Below are positions 16,898-24,547 of a stretch of DNA of 64,000 bases, one piece after another (position 1 is the first letter of the stretch; each line of letters opens with the position of its first letter). This DNA is from Lachnospiraceae bacterium (GTDB lineage: Bacteria; Bacillota; Clostridia; Lachnospirales; Lachnospiraceae), in NCBI GenBank assembly GCA_017446045.1, contig JAFSRP010000003.1, forward strand, positions 1-64,000, written 5' to 3'. The position numbers and the translations under genes are program-made. The notes below the pieces were generated by a model. The model did not search any database. It saw only the letters and a program-made list of their open reading frames with translations, and was not told where the DNA came from.

Positions 16898-17959
16898 ATG
16901 TCAACCTTTTTCTCTGCATTTAACACAACGCTTCTGCTGTTCACCTTCCTCCTCATCGGTTATGTGCTGAGGAAGAGAGAGCTGCTTCCGGCGTCGGCCG
17001 ATATGGTGCTGTCACGCCTCGAAAACATGATTTTTGTCCCGGCGGTCGTGATCAGCACCTTCATCACGCGCTTCACGGCCGAAAACATTCAGGCGAAGGG
17101 CTCGTATCTCCTGGTCAGCGCCCTGGTGGCGGCGATCCTGCTGCCGGTCTCGTACCTGGTCGGCAGACTGCTGGGCAGGAAAAAGACAAGAGATTCCAAT
17201 TATGTAAACCACAGCGGCAATGCGGGAAATACTGCCAGCGCGGTAAATACCACCAACACGGACAATGCCGGCAATGTGGGAAATGCCGCCAGCACGGACA
17301 ATGCCACCAGTGCTGACAACACCGAAGAACGGATCTTCCGTTACTCGGCTATGATCCCGAACTTCTCTTTTTTCGGCATTCCGCTGGTCCGGGGAACGCT
17401 CGGCGAGGAGGCGCTCTTTGATTACCTTATCTTCTGCCTGCCGATGTACCTGATCTGCTACAGCATCGGCGTGGTCTGGCTGATCCCGTCCAAAGAGGGA
17501 AACCGCGTCACGCTCAGAAGCTTCTGCAATCCGATCTGCATCAGCCTCCTGATCGGTATCATTCTGGGCCTCTGTAAGGTCCGGCTGCCGGGCTTTCTGG
17601 ACACGGCTCTTTCGCAGGCTTCGGGCTGCATGGGTCCTGTTGCCATGATCCTGACCGGCTTTGTGGTGGCTGGCTACGGCATCCGGAACCTGCTCGGGGA
17701 CCGGCGTGTCTATATCATGACGGCGCTGCGGCTGCTGGTGATCCCGTTTGTGATCACAATGCTCCTGCGCACTTTCCTCAAGGACTCCCCGGTCCTGCTG
17801 TACGTGCTCTGTTTCCTGGCAATGCCGCTCGGCCTCAATACCATCGTTATTCCGGCGGCTTACGGCGGCGATACCAGGATCGGCGCAAGCTGCGCTCTGA
17901 TCTCGAGCGTGCTCGCGGTGATCACGATCCCGGTCCTGTTCCTGGTCTTCGGATTCTGA
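16898..17959 (+). CDS. AEC-family (auxin efflux carrier type) permease
   Basis: The 353-residue membrane protein has about ten hydrophobic helices in two sets of five. Family features include FLLIGYVLRKRELLP at the start, FSFFGIPLVRGTLG after the central loop, and AMPLGLNTIVIPAAYGG near the end. AEC proteins export or import small organic acids such as malate or lactate; the substrate here is unknown. The central cytoplasmic loop (residues 100-142) carries an odd Asn/Ala/Thr-rich insert (SGNAGNTASAV..., GNVGNAASTDNATSADN) encoded by imperfect DNA repeats at about 17199-17325. This looks like a recent slippage expansion. Confidence 0.85.
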   Translation: MSTFFSAFNTTLLLFTFLLIGYVLRKRELLPASADMVLSRLENMIFVPAVVISTFITRFTAENIQAKGSYLLVSALVAAILLPVSYLVGRLLGRKKTRDSNYVNHSGNAGNTASAVNTTNTDNAGNVGNAASTDNATSADNTEERIFRYSAMIPNFSFFGIPLVRGTLGEEALFDYLIFCLPMYLICYSIGVVWLIPSKEGNRVTLRSFCNPICISLLIGIILGLCKVRLPGFLDTALSQASGCMGPVAMILTGFVVAGYGIRNLLGDRRVYIMTALRLLVIPFVITMLLRTFLKDSPVLLYVLCFLAMPLGLNTIVIPAAYGGDTRIGASCALISSVLAVITIPVLFLVFGF

Positions 17960-18050
17960 GGCTGCCGGGATATGAGGCGACGGGGTGCTGAGGCTGTCGG
18001 GTAATGAAGCGGTCCGGTGCTGAGACTTCCGCGATCTGAGGCTGTCAAGG
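17957..18050 (+). repeat. 32-bp tandem repeat beginning at the stop codon of the AEC gene
   Basis: Units start at 17957, 17989 and 18021, each with TGAG; the first two share TGAGGCTG(C/T)CGGG. The first unit supplies the TGA stop. A separate 15-base duplication (CCGGACA...) follows near 18168-18197. Nothing else is seen up to 18233. Confidence 0.65.
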
Positions 18051-18233
18051 GGGGGATTGGCAAAGATATGAAACGGCAAGGTTATAGAACCGGCGGGTAC
18101 CGGGTCGACCGGTTGCCGGATTACTGCGTTCAGAAAAGGGACATTTGAAGGACAAGATACTTTATGAACCGGACACTTTAAGACCGGACATTTTCAGAAC
18201 AACACAGATAGATTATTTTTGGGATGACAGATC

Positions 18234-18671
18234 ATGATCAGAGATGAGCAGTTTTACGAAAACCTGAAACGCCTGCGCGATTCCGAGGGCTTCGGCGCCC
18301 TTCTGGGGATGCGCCATACCCACCTTTCCGAGGGATATGCAGAGGCTGAGATCCCCATCCGTCCGGAGTTTATCAATCTCCAGGGCACGGTACACGGCGG
18401 GGTCCTGCTGACGCTGGCGGATGTGACCGGCGGCACGGCGGCCTGTTCCTTCGGATCCCTCGTCGGGACCGTAGACAACAACTATCATTTCCTCAGGGCC
18501 GGCAGGGATGTGACGAAGATCATCGCCAAAGCCCGGGCAATCAAGGCCGGCAGGAAGATCATGGTCTTTGACGTCACGGTGGAGGACCAGAACGGGAAGC
18601 TGCTCGGCGAGGGCTTGTTTTCCTACATGCCGCTGGGCATCGACATCAGTTTCGAAAAGGCTTCGCAGTGA
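18234..18671 (+). CDS. PaaI-type hotdog thioesterase
   Basis: Hotdog-fold signature NLQGTVHGGVLLTLADVTGG (about residues 48-67) contains the HGG motif and the acidic residue of PaaI/4-hydroxybenzoyl-CoA thioesterases. NYHFLRAG and the final VTVEDQNGKLLGEGLF strand also fit. It probably hydrolyses an acyl-CoA in the cytoplasm; substrate unknown. At 145 residues it is the usual family length. It is followed closely by a small membrane protein gene. Confidence 0.88.
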   Translation: MIRDEQFYENLKRLRDSEGFGALLGMRHTHLSEGYAEAEIPIRPEFINLQGTVHGGVLLTLADVTGGTAACSFGSLVGTVDNNYHFLRAGRDVTKIIAKARAIKAGRKIMVFDVTVEDQNGKLLGEGLFSYMPLGIDISFEKASQ

Positions 18672-18706
18672 CCGGCCAAAGCAGCGATACGAAAGGGCAG
18701 ATCCTT

Positions 18707-18943
18707 ATGAAGAACACTAATCACAGTAAAAAGATGATCGCGCCGATCGTGATCACGTTCCTGTTCCTGGCATATCTTATAGTTTACATAACATTAGTCG
18801 GCAGGGAGACGCACTGGCACCCCGTCATGGTCGTGCTCTTGTTCGTGCCGCTCGCCGGCCTGGGGCTCGGCATGGTATATGTCCTCCGTGAAAGGATCCG
18901 TGAGATACAAAGCGGCGAGGAGGACGATCTCGACAAGTATTGA
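18707..18943 (+). CDS. Small two-helix membrane protein
   Basis: Two hydrophobic segments (IAPIVITFLFLAYLIVYITL and VMVVLLFVPLAGLGLGMVYV) are followed by a charged tail RERIREIQSGEEDDLDKY. I chose the ATG at 18707 because AAAGGG lies upstream. A GTG at 18668 overlapping the thioesterase stop would add 13 residues. Probably cotranscribed with the thioesterase. Function unknown. Confidence 0.7.
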   Translation: MKNTNHSKKMIAPIVITFLFLAYLIVYITLVGRETHWHPVMVVLLFVPLAGLGLGMVYVLRERIREIQSGEEDDLDKY

Positions 18944-18949
18944 AATGCC

Positions 18950-19423
18950 TCAGTCCGCGTCCTGCAGGCGCTTCTCCAGCCACAGCTGCAGGGTGTTGGA
19001 AGCGATGGACATTTTCCTGAGCGCCCCGCAGATCCTGGAGAAGTCCGCATTTTCGTCCGCGGTGATCCCCCCGTCTACTGTTATGTCAACCAAGCGCTCC
19101 CTGTCCGTATTGAGCTCGTTGAGGGAGGCCAGGATGTCGAGCGTGATTTGTGAAAGCTCCTTTTCCGTCAGCTGCGGCACGTATTTCTGGCCGATCGGGC
19201 ATTGCGTGGCGCAGTAGGTATTGGCCAGCAGGGGGTCCTGGTAGACGCGCGCCATTTCCAGCACGTCCTCGGGCTGCGGGAGGCTGCGGCCGCTTTCAAT
19301 GTTTTCGATCTTGTCGTCAGAGATAAAGGGCATGCGCTCCCCGGCGGCTTCTCTCGTGAGCCCGGCCTTCTCGCGGCTCAGCTGGTAGATCGTTTTGTTC
19401 TTCCTGGTCGATTTTCTGGGCAT
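18950..19423 (-). CDS. XRE-type helix-turn-helix protein with cysteine motif
   Basis: The N-terminal helix-turn-helix (TIYQLSREKAGLTREAAGER, then ISDDKIENIESGRSLPQPEDVLEMA) lies at about residues 12-60. A short CATQCPIG motif follows at about 71-78, possibly a metal- or redox-binding site, and then a helical C-terminus. GGAGG lies eight bases before the ATG at 19423. It is convergent with the membrane-protein gene. The palindromes at 19493-19539 in its upstream region may be its operators. Confidence 0.8.
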   Translation of the reverse strand: MPRKSTRKNKTIYQLSREKAGLTREAAGERMPFISDDKIENIESGRSLPQPEDVLEMARVYQDPLLANTYCATQCPIGQKYVPQLTEKELSQITLDILASLNELNTDRERLVDITVDGGITADENADFSRICGALRKMSIASNTLQLWLEKRLQDAD

Positions 19424-19443
19424 GATCACTGCCTCCCCTGTAC

Positions 19444-19490
19444 TTTGGCGGGATGTTTCTCCATGCTTTGGCGGGATGATCCCTGCATTT
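19444..19490. repeat. Short direct duplication upstream of the XRE gene
   Basis: CTTTGGCGGGATG occurs twice, 24 bases apart. Confidence 0.6.
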
Positions 19491-19492
19491 TA

Positions 19493-19539
19493 CGGAATAC
19501 ACGTGCGTATTCCGCAAAACTTACTGTATATCGATATAC
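19493..19539. promoter_or_regulatory. Two palindromes, candidate operators of the XRE gene
   Basis: CGGAATAC-ACGTGC-GTATTCCG (19493-19514) and the perfect 14-base palindrome GTATATCGATATAC (19526-19539). TAAAAT-like sequence for a minus-strand -10 lies beside the first. The rest of 19540-19740 holds no gene. Confidence 0.45.
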
Positions 19540-19740
19540 GCTCTCATTCTACAATATTGCCAACAGGAAACACAATACGGACTTTTGCGGTGCCCCTCCT
19601 ACCCCTCCCGGGCGCGGACCGAAAGCATCTCCGACAGCTGTCCTGTCAGCAGCAACGCAACCCGGCCGGGGCGCATGCCCGGCCTTGAGAGTCAGAAATA
19701 GGCCCCGACAACTGCCGGCGGCCGGAAAGGAAGGTAGCTT

Positions 19741-19962
19741 ATGGGAATCATTATGACGATCTTAATGCTGGTTTTGTTTTTCAAGATCACCGGGTTCATC
19801 CTCAGGGTGCTCGGTGCGATCGTGGGAGCGGTGCTCAGCCTGCTGGGCTACCTGTTCATCGGCGTGATCGGCGTTGTCCTGTTCGGACTGGCGATATTCA
19901 TTATCCCGGTCTGCCTGGCGGTCGGGCTGGTCGCGATCGTGTCCCGGCTGGCGCTGATCTGA
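19741..19962 (+). CDS. Small hydrophobic membrane protein
   Basis: A 73-residue product that is almost entirely two hydrophobic helices separated by Gly turns (ILRVLGAIVGAVLSLLGYLF, GVVLFGLAIFIIPVCLAVGL). A good AAAGGAAGG ribosome site precedes the ATG. Similar small membrane proteins occur near YbjQ-type genes, as here, but no function is known to me. Confidence 0.65.
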   Translation: MGIIMTILMLVLFFKITGFILRVLGAIVGAVLSLLGYLFIGVIGVVLFGLAIFIIPVCLAVGLVAIVSRLALI

Positions 19963-20077
19963 AGAAAACACACGAACTGATGCTGCGCGGTCCTGCCGGC
20001 ATTGTCCGGCGCCGCGCGGCGTATCCGTCACATTTGCAGGAATCTATAGTTTTGGAAAGAGAGGAGACAAGAGCATT

Positions 20078-20389
20078 ATGATCATTACAACGACAGAGAC
20101 GATCACAGGCAGGGAGCTGGAAATGCTGGGCCTGGTCAAGGGCAGCACGATCCAGACGGTCAACATGGTCAGGGATCTCGGCGCCGGTCTTAAGACCCTC
20201 GTAGGCGGCGAGCTGACGAAGTACAACGAAATGATGAACAACGCCCGGGCTCTCGCCACCAAGCGGATGACTGAGGAAGCCACAGCTATGGGCGCCGACG
20301 CAATCGTGGGCGTACGCTACAGCTCGGCAGCCGTGATGCAGGGCGCCGCGGAGATCATGGCGTACGGGACAGCGGTTAAATTCAAATAA
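20078..20389 (+). CDS. YbjQ / UPF0145 family protein
   Basis: The 103-residue protein matches the UPF0145 (DUF74, once annotated heavy-metal-binding) family from end to end: TTTETITGRELEMLGLVKG, then LVGGELTKYNEMMNNARALA, ATAMGADAIVGVRYSSA, and a C-terminal YGTAVKF. It probably forms a pentameric ring as other family members do. Its cellular role is unclear. A strong terminator follows at 20506-20542. Confidence 0.9.
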   Translation: MIITTTETITGRELEMLGLVKGSTIQTVNMVRDLGAGLKTLVGGELTKYNEMMNNARALATKRMTEEATAMGADAIVGVRYSSAAVMQGAAEIMAYGTAVKFK

Positions 20390-20505
20390 ATGTATCCGGA
20401 TTTTTCATTTTCCTCCAGTCCGGTGACAGCACTTCATGGAGATAGTGAAAACCGAAAAATCTGGGAATCAGTTTGTGAAACAAATATCCGGGAATCTATG
20501 GAAAG

Positions 20506-20542
20506 AAAAAATTCCGTGTATCAGCCATACACGGAATTTTTT
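20506..20542. terminator. Bidirectional terminator
   Basis: AAAATTCCGTGTA pairs with TACACGGAATTTT around the loop TCAGCCA, with A and T runs on the two sides. It lies between convergent genes. Confidence 0.88.
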
Positions 20543-20568
20543 GAATTCATGATCACAGTATTCCCTGA

Positions 20569-21684
20569 TTATTCAGCCTTGGGAAGATTGTGGTCCTTGC
20601 CGAGTTTGATGAAGTTCCAGATCACACGGACGACCATGATGATCGTAACGCCCAGACCGACCCAGCCGGAGATGACCCATACATAGTTCATGATGACTTC
20701 GTACGGTACCAGCATTGCGACGATGAAACCGATCAGGGTGCCGATGACAACGAGCATCTTGTACTTGGGGGTGCCGTCCTTCGCGAACGGTGTGATCGAG
20801 GACCAGAGCAGCGGGCAGGTCGTGGTGTACAGTGCCGCGAAGATCATGACCGCGTAGATCGAACCGAAACCGGAGAAGGTCTTGCTGGCGACATAGAGGA
20901 AGGGAACGTCCAGTTTTGCTACTTCGGTGATGTTTGCGATCATTGCAAGGCCCATCATGACTTCTGCCGCGCCGACCAGTGTGTTGCCGATGGACTGACC
21001 GATCATCAGGTTCTTCATGCTGTGCTCCTGCTTGAGCTCGACCGCAAAGTTCGGGTACCACAGGATCGTGCTGGTTGCCAGGATGATGCCGGCGATGAGC
21101 CAGCTGTTGGAGGCTTTCATGTGCGAGATCTCACCGCTTGCCACCAGTTTCGCGCCTTCGCTTAAGGAGCCGCTGGCTACGCCCTTGACGACCGCGATCA
21201 GGGAGATCACAAGCGCGATGCCGATCAGGACGGGGCCGATCTTGCTGATGATGTTGACGATGTTCTTCAGACCGAACAGGCTGGTGATGCAGCAGAGGCC
21301 CGCGATGATCGCCGCGCCGACCCAGAGCGGAGCGCCGTACTGCTCGTTGAGAGAGGAAGCAGCGCCGGTGTACATGACGATGACGCACATATAGAGATAG
21401 AAAATGTAGAAGTAGTTGATGACCGTTCCGAGACCATTGCCCAGATAGAACTTAAGGACCTGCTCACCGGTCGTAAGGTTGAATCTTTCGGAAGCATAGG
21501 CAAAGCAGTAAATGCCGACTGCCATGGTGACGGCAAACGCGATGCCGGCGCCGATGGACCACCAGCCGAAGACGGAAAAGTACTGCATGACTTCCTGTCC
21601 GGTGGCAAAGCCTGTACCGATGTTGAAGGCAAGTATCGCGCCCATCACGGTGAAGACCGATTTCCAGTTGATCTTGTTGTTCAT
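20569..21684 (-). CDS. YkvI-like membrane permease (APC-type fold)
   Basis: About ten membrane helices with an N-terminal MGAILAFNIGTGFATGQEVM that fits the unwound first helix of sodium/amino-acid symporters of the YkvI kind. I chose the ATG at 21684, which has AGGAG upstream; the frame is open to 21750 inside the gap after the lyase gene. It starts 46 bases after the stop of the Cys/Met PLP lyase, so the pair is probably one operon. A sulfur amino acid or a related product would be a reasonable substrate (inference only). Confidence 0.8.
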   Translation of the reverse strand: MNNKINWKSVFTVMGAILAFNIGTGFATGQEVMQYFSVFGWWSIGAGIAFAVTMAVGIYCFAYASERFNLTTGEQVLKFYLGNGLGTVINYFYIFYLYMCVIVMYTGAASSLNEQYGAPLWVGAAIIAGLCCITSLFGLKNIVNIISKIGPVLIGIALVISLIAVVKGVASGSLSEGAKLVASGEISHMKASNSWLIAGIILATSTILWYPNFAVELKQEHSMKNLMIGQSIGNTLVGAAEVMMGLAMIANITEVAKLDVPFLYVASKTFSGFGSIYAVMIFAALYTTTCPLLWSSITPFAKDGTPKYKMLVVIGTLIGFIVAMLVPYEVIMNYVWVISGWVGLGVTIIMVVRVIWNFIKLGKDHNLPKAE

Positions 21685-21730
21685 TTCTTTCTCCTTTTGT
21701 TTATGAATAGTAAATAATACGGTTTTGTTT

Positions 21731-22915
21731 TCAGTCGTCCATTGCCGCAAGTGCCTGCAGAAGATCTTCGATCAGGTCGCGGCTGTCTTCCGCACCGACA
21801 GAGATCCGGACGAGTCCCTTTGCCAGGCCCATACGGTCAAGATCTTCGTCGGAGAAGTTGTTGGCGAAGGCACATCTGGGATGCGTGAAGGTGGTGCGGA
21901 TCCCGCCCAGGGTCCCCAGATAGCAGATCAGCTTCAGGTTCTTCATGAATTTAGCTACCTTGTCAAGGTCGTCTTCCAGGCGGAAGCTCAGCATCGCGCC
22001 GTATCCGTAGTCCAGATCGAACATCCTGGAGGCAAGCTCATGATGGGGATGTGTCGGAAGGCTCGGGTGGTAGACTTCCTTTACATGCGGATCATCTGCC
22101 AGAGCGCGGGCGATCCTGATGGCATTCTGGTTCTGTGTACGGACGCGCATGCTCATGGTCTTGACGGAGCGAAGAGTCATCCAGGAACTGACGGGATCCA
22201 GGCAGCAGCCAAGAAGCAGATATTTGGGATAGATCCGGTCGATCAGTTCCGCAGAGGCTGTCACGCAGCCGCCGGTGATGTCGCTGTGTCCGCCGAAATA
22301 CTTGGTCATGCTGTGCAGAACGATATCGGCTCCGTTCTCGAGCGGCCGGTAGACGAAAGGAGTGGTGAAGGTGCTGTCAACTACCGTAAGAAGGTTGTTT
22401 TCACGGCCGATTGAAGTGATCGCTTCAAGGTCTGTGACCAGGGTCAGCGGATTGGCAATGATCTCGGTGTAGAGCATTTTCGTATTCTTCCGGATGGCCT
22501 TTTTCACTTCTCCGGGATCGGTGAAATCCACAAAGCTGACTTCGATCCCGAATCCGGGCAGCATCCATTCGGCGATCTCAATGGTCTCGCCGTAGATGTT
22601 TTTGCTCATCACGACATGATCCCCGCCCTTCAGCAGAGAGAGCAGAACTGTGGAAATGGCTGCCATGCCGGAGGAGCAGATCAGGGTCTTCTCACCTTTC
22701 TCCAGAAATGAGATCGCTGCTCCGAGTTCGTCACGGTTCGGGTTCGCCGATCTGTTGTAGTAGTACCTGCCGCCCTTGTCCGCAAACAGATAATCTTCCA
22801 TATCGTCAAGGATATACGCGCTTGCCGGATAGATCGCGGGCGTTTCAGGATTTCTGATGATCCCCTGCGGAGTGGTTCCCTGGTAGAGCACTTCGGTATC
22901 GAGTCTGTAGCTCAT
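21731..22915 (-). CDS. Cys/Met-metabolism PLP enzyme (methionine gamma-lyase / cystathionine lyase type)
   Basis: Fold-type I PLP enzyme of the trans-sulfuration family. Visible are YYYNRSANPN, the cofactor loop SSGMAAIST (residues 81-89), VVDSTFTTPF, the PLP lysine K205 in LHSMTKYFGGHSD, and the C-terminal LVRISVGAED. The family includes methionine gamma-lyase, cystathionine gamma-synthase and the beta/gamma lyases, and I cannot separate them from sequence alone. The partner permease downstream and MerR regulator upstream suggest catabolism of an imported substrate. The promoter at 22965-22995 has a 19-base spacer. Confidence 0.88.
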   Translation of the reverse strand: MSYRLDTEVLYQGTTPQGIIRNPETPAIYPASAYILDDMEDYLFADKGGRYYYNRSANPNRDELGAAISFLEKGEKTLICSSGMAAISTVLLSLLKGGDHVVMSKNIYGETIEIAEWMLPGFGIEVSFVDFTDPGEVKKAIRKNTKMLYTEIIANPLTLVTDLEAITSIGRENNLLTVVDSTFTTPFVYRPLENGADIVLHSMTKYFGGHSDITGGCVTASAELIDRIYPKYLLLGCCLDPVSSWMTLRSVKTMSMRVRTQNQNAIRIARALADDPHVKEVYHPSLPTHPHHELASRMFDLDYGYGAMLSFRLEDDLDKVAKFMKNLKLICYLGTLGGIRTTFTHPRCAFANNFSDEDLDRMGLAKGLVRISVGAEDSRDLIEDLLQALAAMDD

Positions 22916-22964
22916 GTTTTTCCCCTTTCTTTCTTATGGCTTTCGCCGGTTCTTTCTGATTTTT

Positions 22965-22995
22965 ATCGTAAAAGCTGTTTTTGGAATAAGGTCAA
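22965..22995 (-). promoter_or_regulatory. Promoter with 19-base spacer, MerR-type, before the PLP lyase
   Basis: Minus strand: TTGACC (22990-22995), 19 bases, TACGAT (22965-22970). Over-long 19-base spacers are typical of promoters that MerR activators untwist, and a MerR gene lies just upstream. Confidence 0.5.
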
Positions 22996-23066
22996 GAAAT
23001 ATCTCTATAGTAAATTTTCATAAATATTTCATTTAACATTTAGATATTTCCACGAAGAAAAAAATA

Positions 23067-23106
23067 CCGCCCGGGGCAAATGCCCGCGAGCGGCGTTGTT
23101 TTTATG
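23067..23106. terminator. GC-rich hairpin, second terminator after the MerR gene
   Basis: CCGCCCGGGGC and GCCCGCGAGCGG pair imperfectly around AAAT. On the minus strand TATTTTTTTC follows; on the plus strand TTGTTTTT follows. Confidence 0.6.
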
Positions 23107-23152
23107 GGGAGACAGGTGTTTCGGACGGGATTTTATATCAAAGGGACAGTTT

Positions 23153-23190
23153 CGGGGAAAAAGGAAAACCTTATACCCGGGATAAGGTTT
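23153..23190 (-). terminator. Terminator after the MerR gene
   Basis: AAACCTTAT (23166-23174) pairs with ATAAGGTTT (23182-23190), and TCCTTTTT follows on the minus strand. Confidence 0.75.
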
Positions 23191-23197
23191 GCGGCTG

Positions 23198-23995
23198 TCA
23201 GATCATGATCTGTACTTCATACATGGCATCTGACCAGTCAACCAGGTTGTCCTCGAATTCCAGCGCGAGGATGTTATCCTTGTGCGGCACGCCGGTGATA
23301 AAGGATCTGAGACTGTCCGTATCCCAGCATTCCTTCAGGATGGGGGTGCGGAAGCAGACAAAGTCACTTTCCAGGATCACCTGGATATCCCGGCAGATAT
23401 GGTCGGGCCGGGATTTTGTAAAAATAAAATACGTGTCCGGACGAAATTGTTTGCGGAGAAGGTCGTCCATATGGATGCGGTAGCCGTACTGGCGGCGGAA
23501 AGGCAGTTCGCTGTAGGGAGACCTTCCCTTTTTCTCGGCGAGACGGATCTCCATATCACTGAGCGGTTCGTCCGGGTCGACGGGCACTTCCAGCACGTAG
23601 CGTTCCGGCAAGTGGATCCGGTAAAACCCGGAGGCATCATTTCCCAGACCGGTGTAGGTAAAATAGTTGATATACCAGTCGATATCCTTGATCTGTTCGA
23701 CCGTCTGGTTGATCTGATCCAGCAGTGCTTCTTTCCTGGCGGCGAGCCTTGGCAGCAGATGCTCCACGGTCCCTTCCCGGATGATCGGCGCGATCTCTTC
23801 GAGGGAAAGCCCCAGTGCCTGCATGTACTTGATGCGGTCAATGGTGTGGAACTGGGTATAGGAATAGTAGCGGTAGCCTGTCTGGTCGTTGGTCAGGACA
23901 GGCTTCAGGATGTTTTCCCTGTCATAATAACGCAGCGTCTGGGCTGATACGCCCAGCAGCTTTGCGGTCTCGCCGATGGTGTAATACTCTTTCAT
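23198..23995 (-). CDS. MerR-family transcriptional regulator with effector-binding domain
   Basis: Residues 1-70 are a MerR winged helix (YYTIGETAKLLGVSAQTLRY, YDRENILKP, GYRYYSYTQFHTIDRI). A coiled dimerisation helix (about 85-110, ARKEALLDQINQTVEQIKD) is followed by a C-terminal domain of about 150 residues like the drug-binding domain of BmrR-type regulators. AGGA lies eight bases before the ATG at 23995. It probably activates the lyase/permease pair downstream through the long-spacer promoter, in response to a small organic ligand. Ligand unknown. Confidence 0.88.
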   Translation of the reverse strand: MKEYYTIGETAKLLGVSAQTLRYYDRENILKPVLTNDQTGYRYYSYTQFHTIDRIKYMQALGLSLEEIAPIIREGTVEHLLPRLAARKEALLDQINQTVEQIKDIDWYINYFTYTGLGNDASGFYRIHLPERYVLEVPVDPDEPLSDMEIRLAEKKGRSPYSELPFRRQYGYRIHMDDLLRKQFRPDTYFIFTKSRPDHICRDIQVILESDFVCFRTPILKECWDTDSLRSFITGVPHKDNILALEFEDNLVDWSDAMYEVQIMI

Positions 23996-24030
23996 AATCA
24001 TAGTCCTGCGCTTGTCGTCATCTTCGGTTA

Positions 24031-24060
24031 ATTATATCAGTGCCGGACAGGCAATGTAAA
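24031..24060 (-). promoter_or_regulatory. Promoter of the MerR gene
   Basis: Minus strand: TTTACA (24055-24060), 18 bases, TATAAT (24031-24036). Confidence 0.65.
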
Positions 24061-24230
24061 GAAATCCAAGAAAAAAGAGGACAAAAGGAACAAACATGGA
24101 AAAGGTCCAAAACCCGACAATATGCCGGACAATACCTGGTTCACGATCAAATTCTATGTTCATTCTGAAATCAATACCCGCACGCCATCATTTTAGAATC
24201 TTCCACTATTTTTTAGTTTTCTCCATTTTA

Positions 24231-24440
24231 AGTGACGTGACTTCCCCTGTTTTTTGATTTTAGTAAATCCAGTATATATTTTCATAGTCAGTCTGGTGTG
24301 AAGTTCACTTAAATACATGGAAAAATCAAACCCAGTATACACATATATACTGGGTTCGCGGATTCTTTTGAATCAGGAGAATAATGCTGAAGAAATCTCC
24401 CCTGGTTTATCGATTTGTTCCGTTCTGAGTGAAAGGCCGT
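24231..24440. repeat. Dispersed intergenic repeat element, copy B, with hairpin
   Basis: Homologous to 16166-16403 (see that entry). It contains an 11-bp perfect hairpin, AACCCAGTATA (24329-24339) with TATACTGGGTT (24346-24356), built from the element's own CCAGTATA submotif. No gene was seen in 24061-24547. Confidence 0.7.
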
Positions 24441-24547
24441 CTCTTAAATCGTAAAAAATAGTAAATCAAGGGGATGAACCAACACTTCAGGATGTGTCAG
24501 CACATTGATCTGGCCTGCTGCCTGAGTGTCCTGCCATGCTTTTCCCG

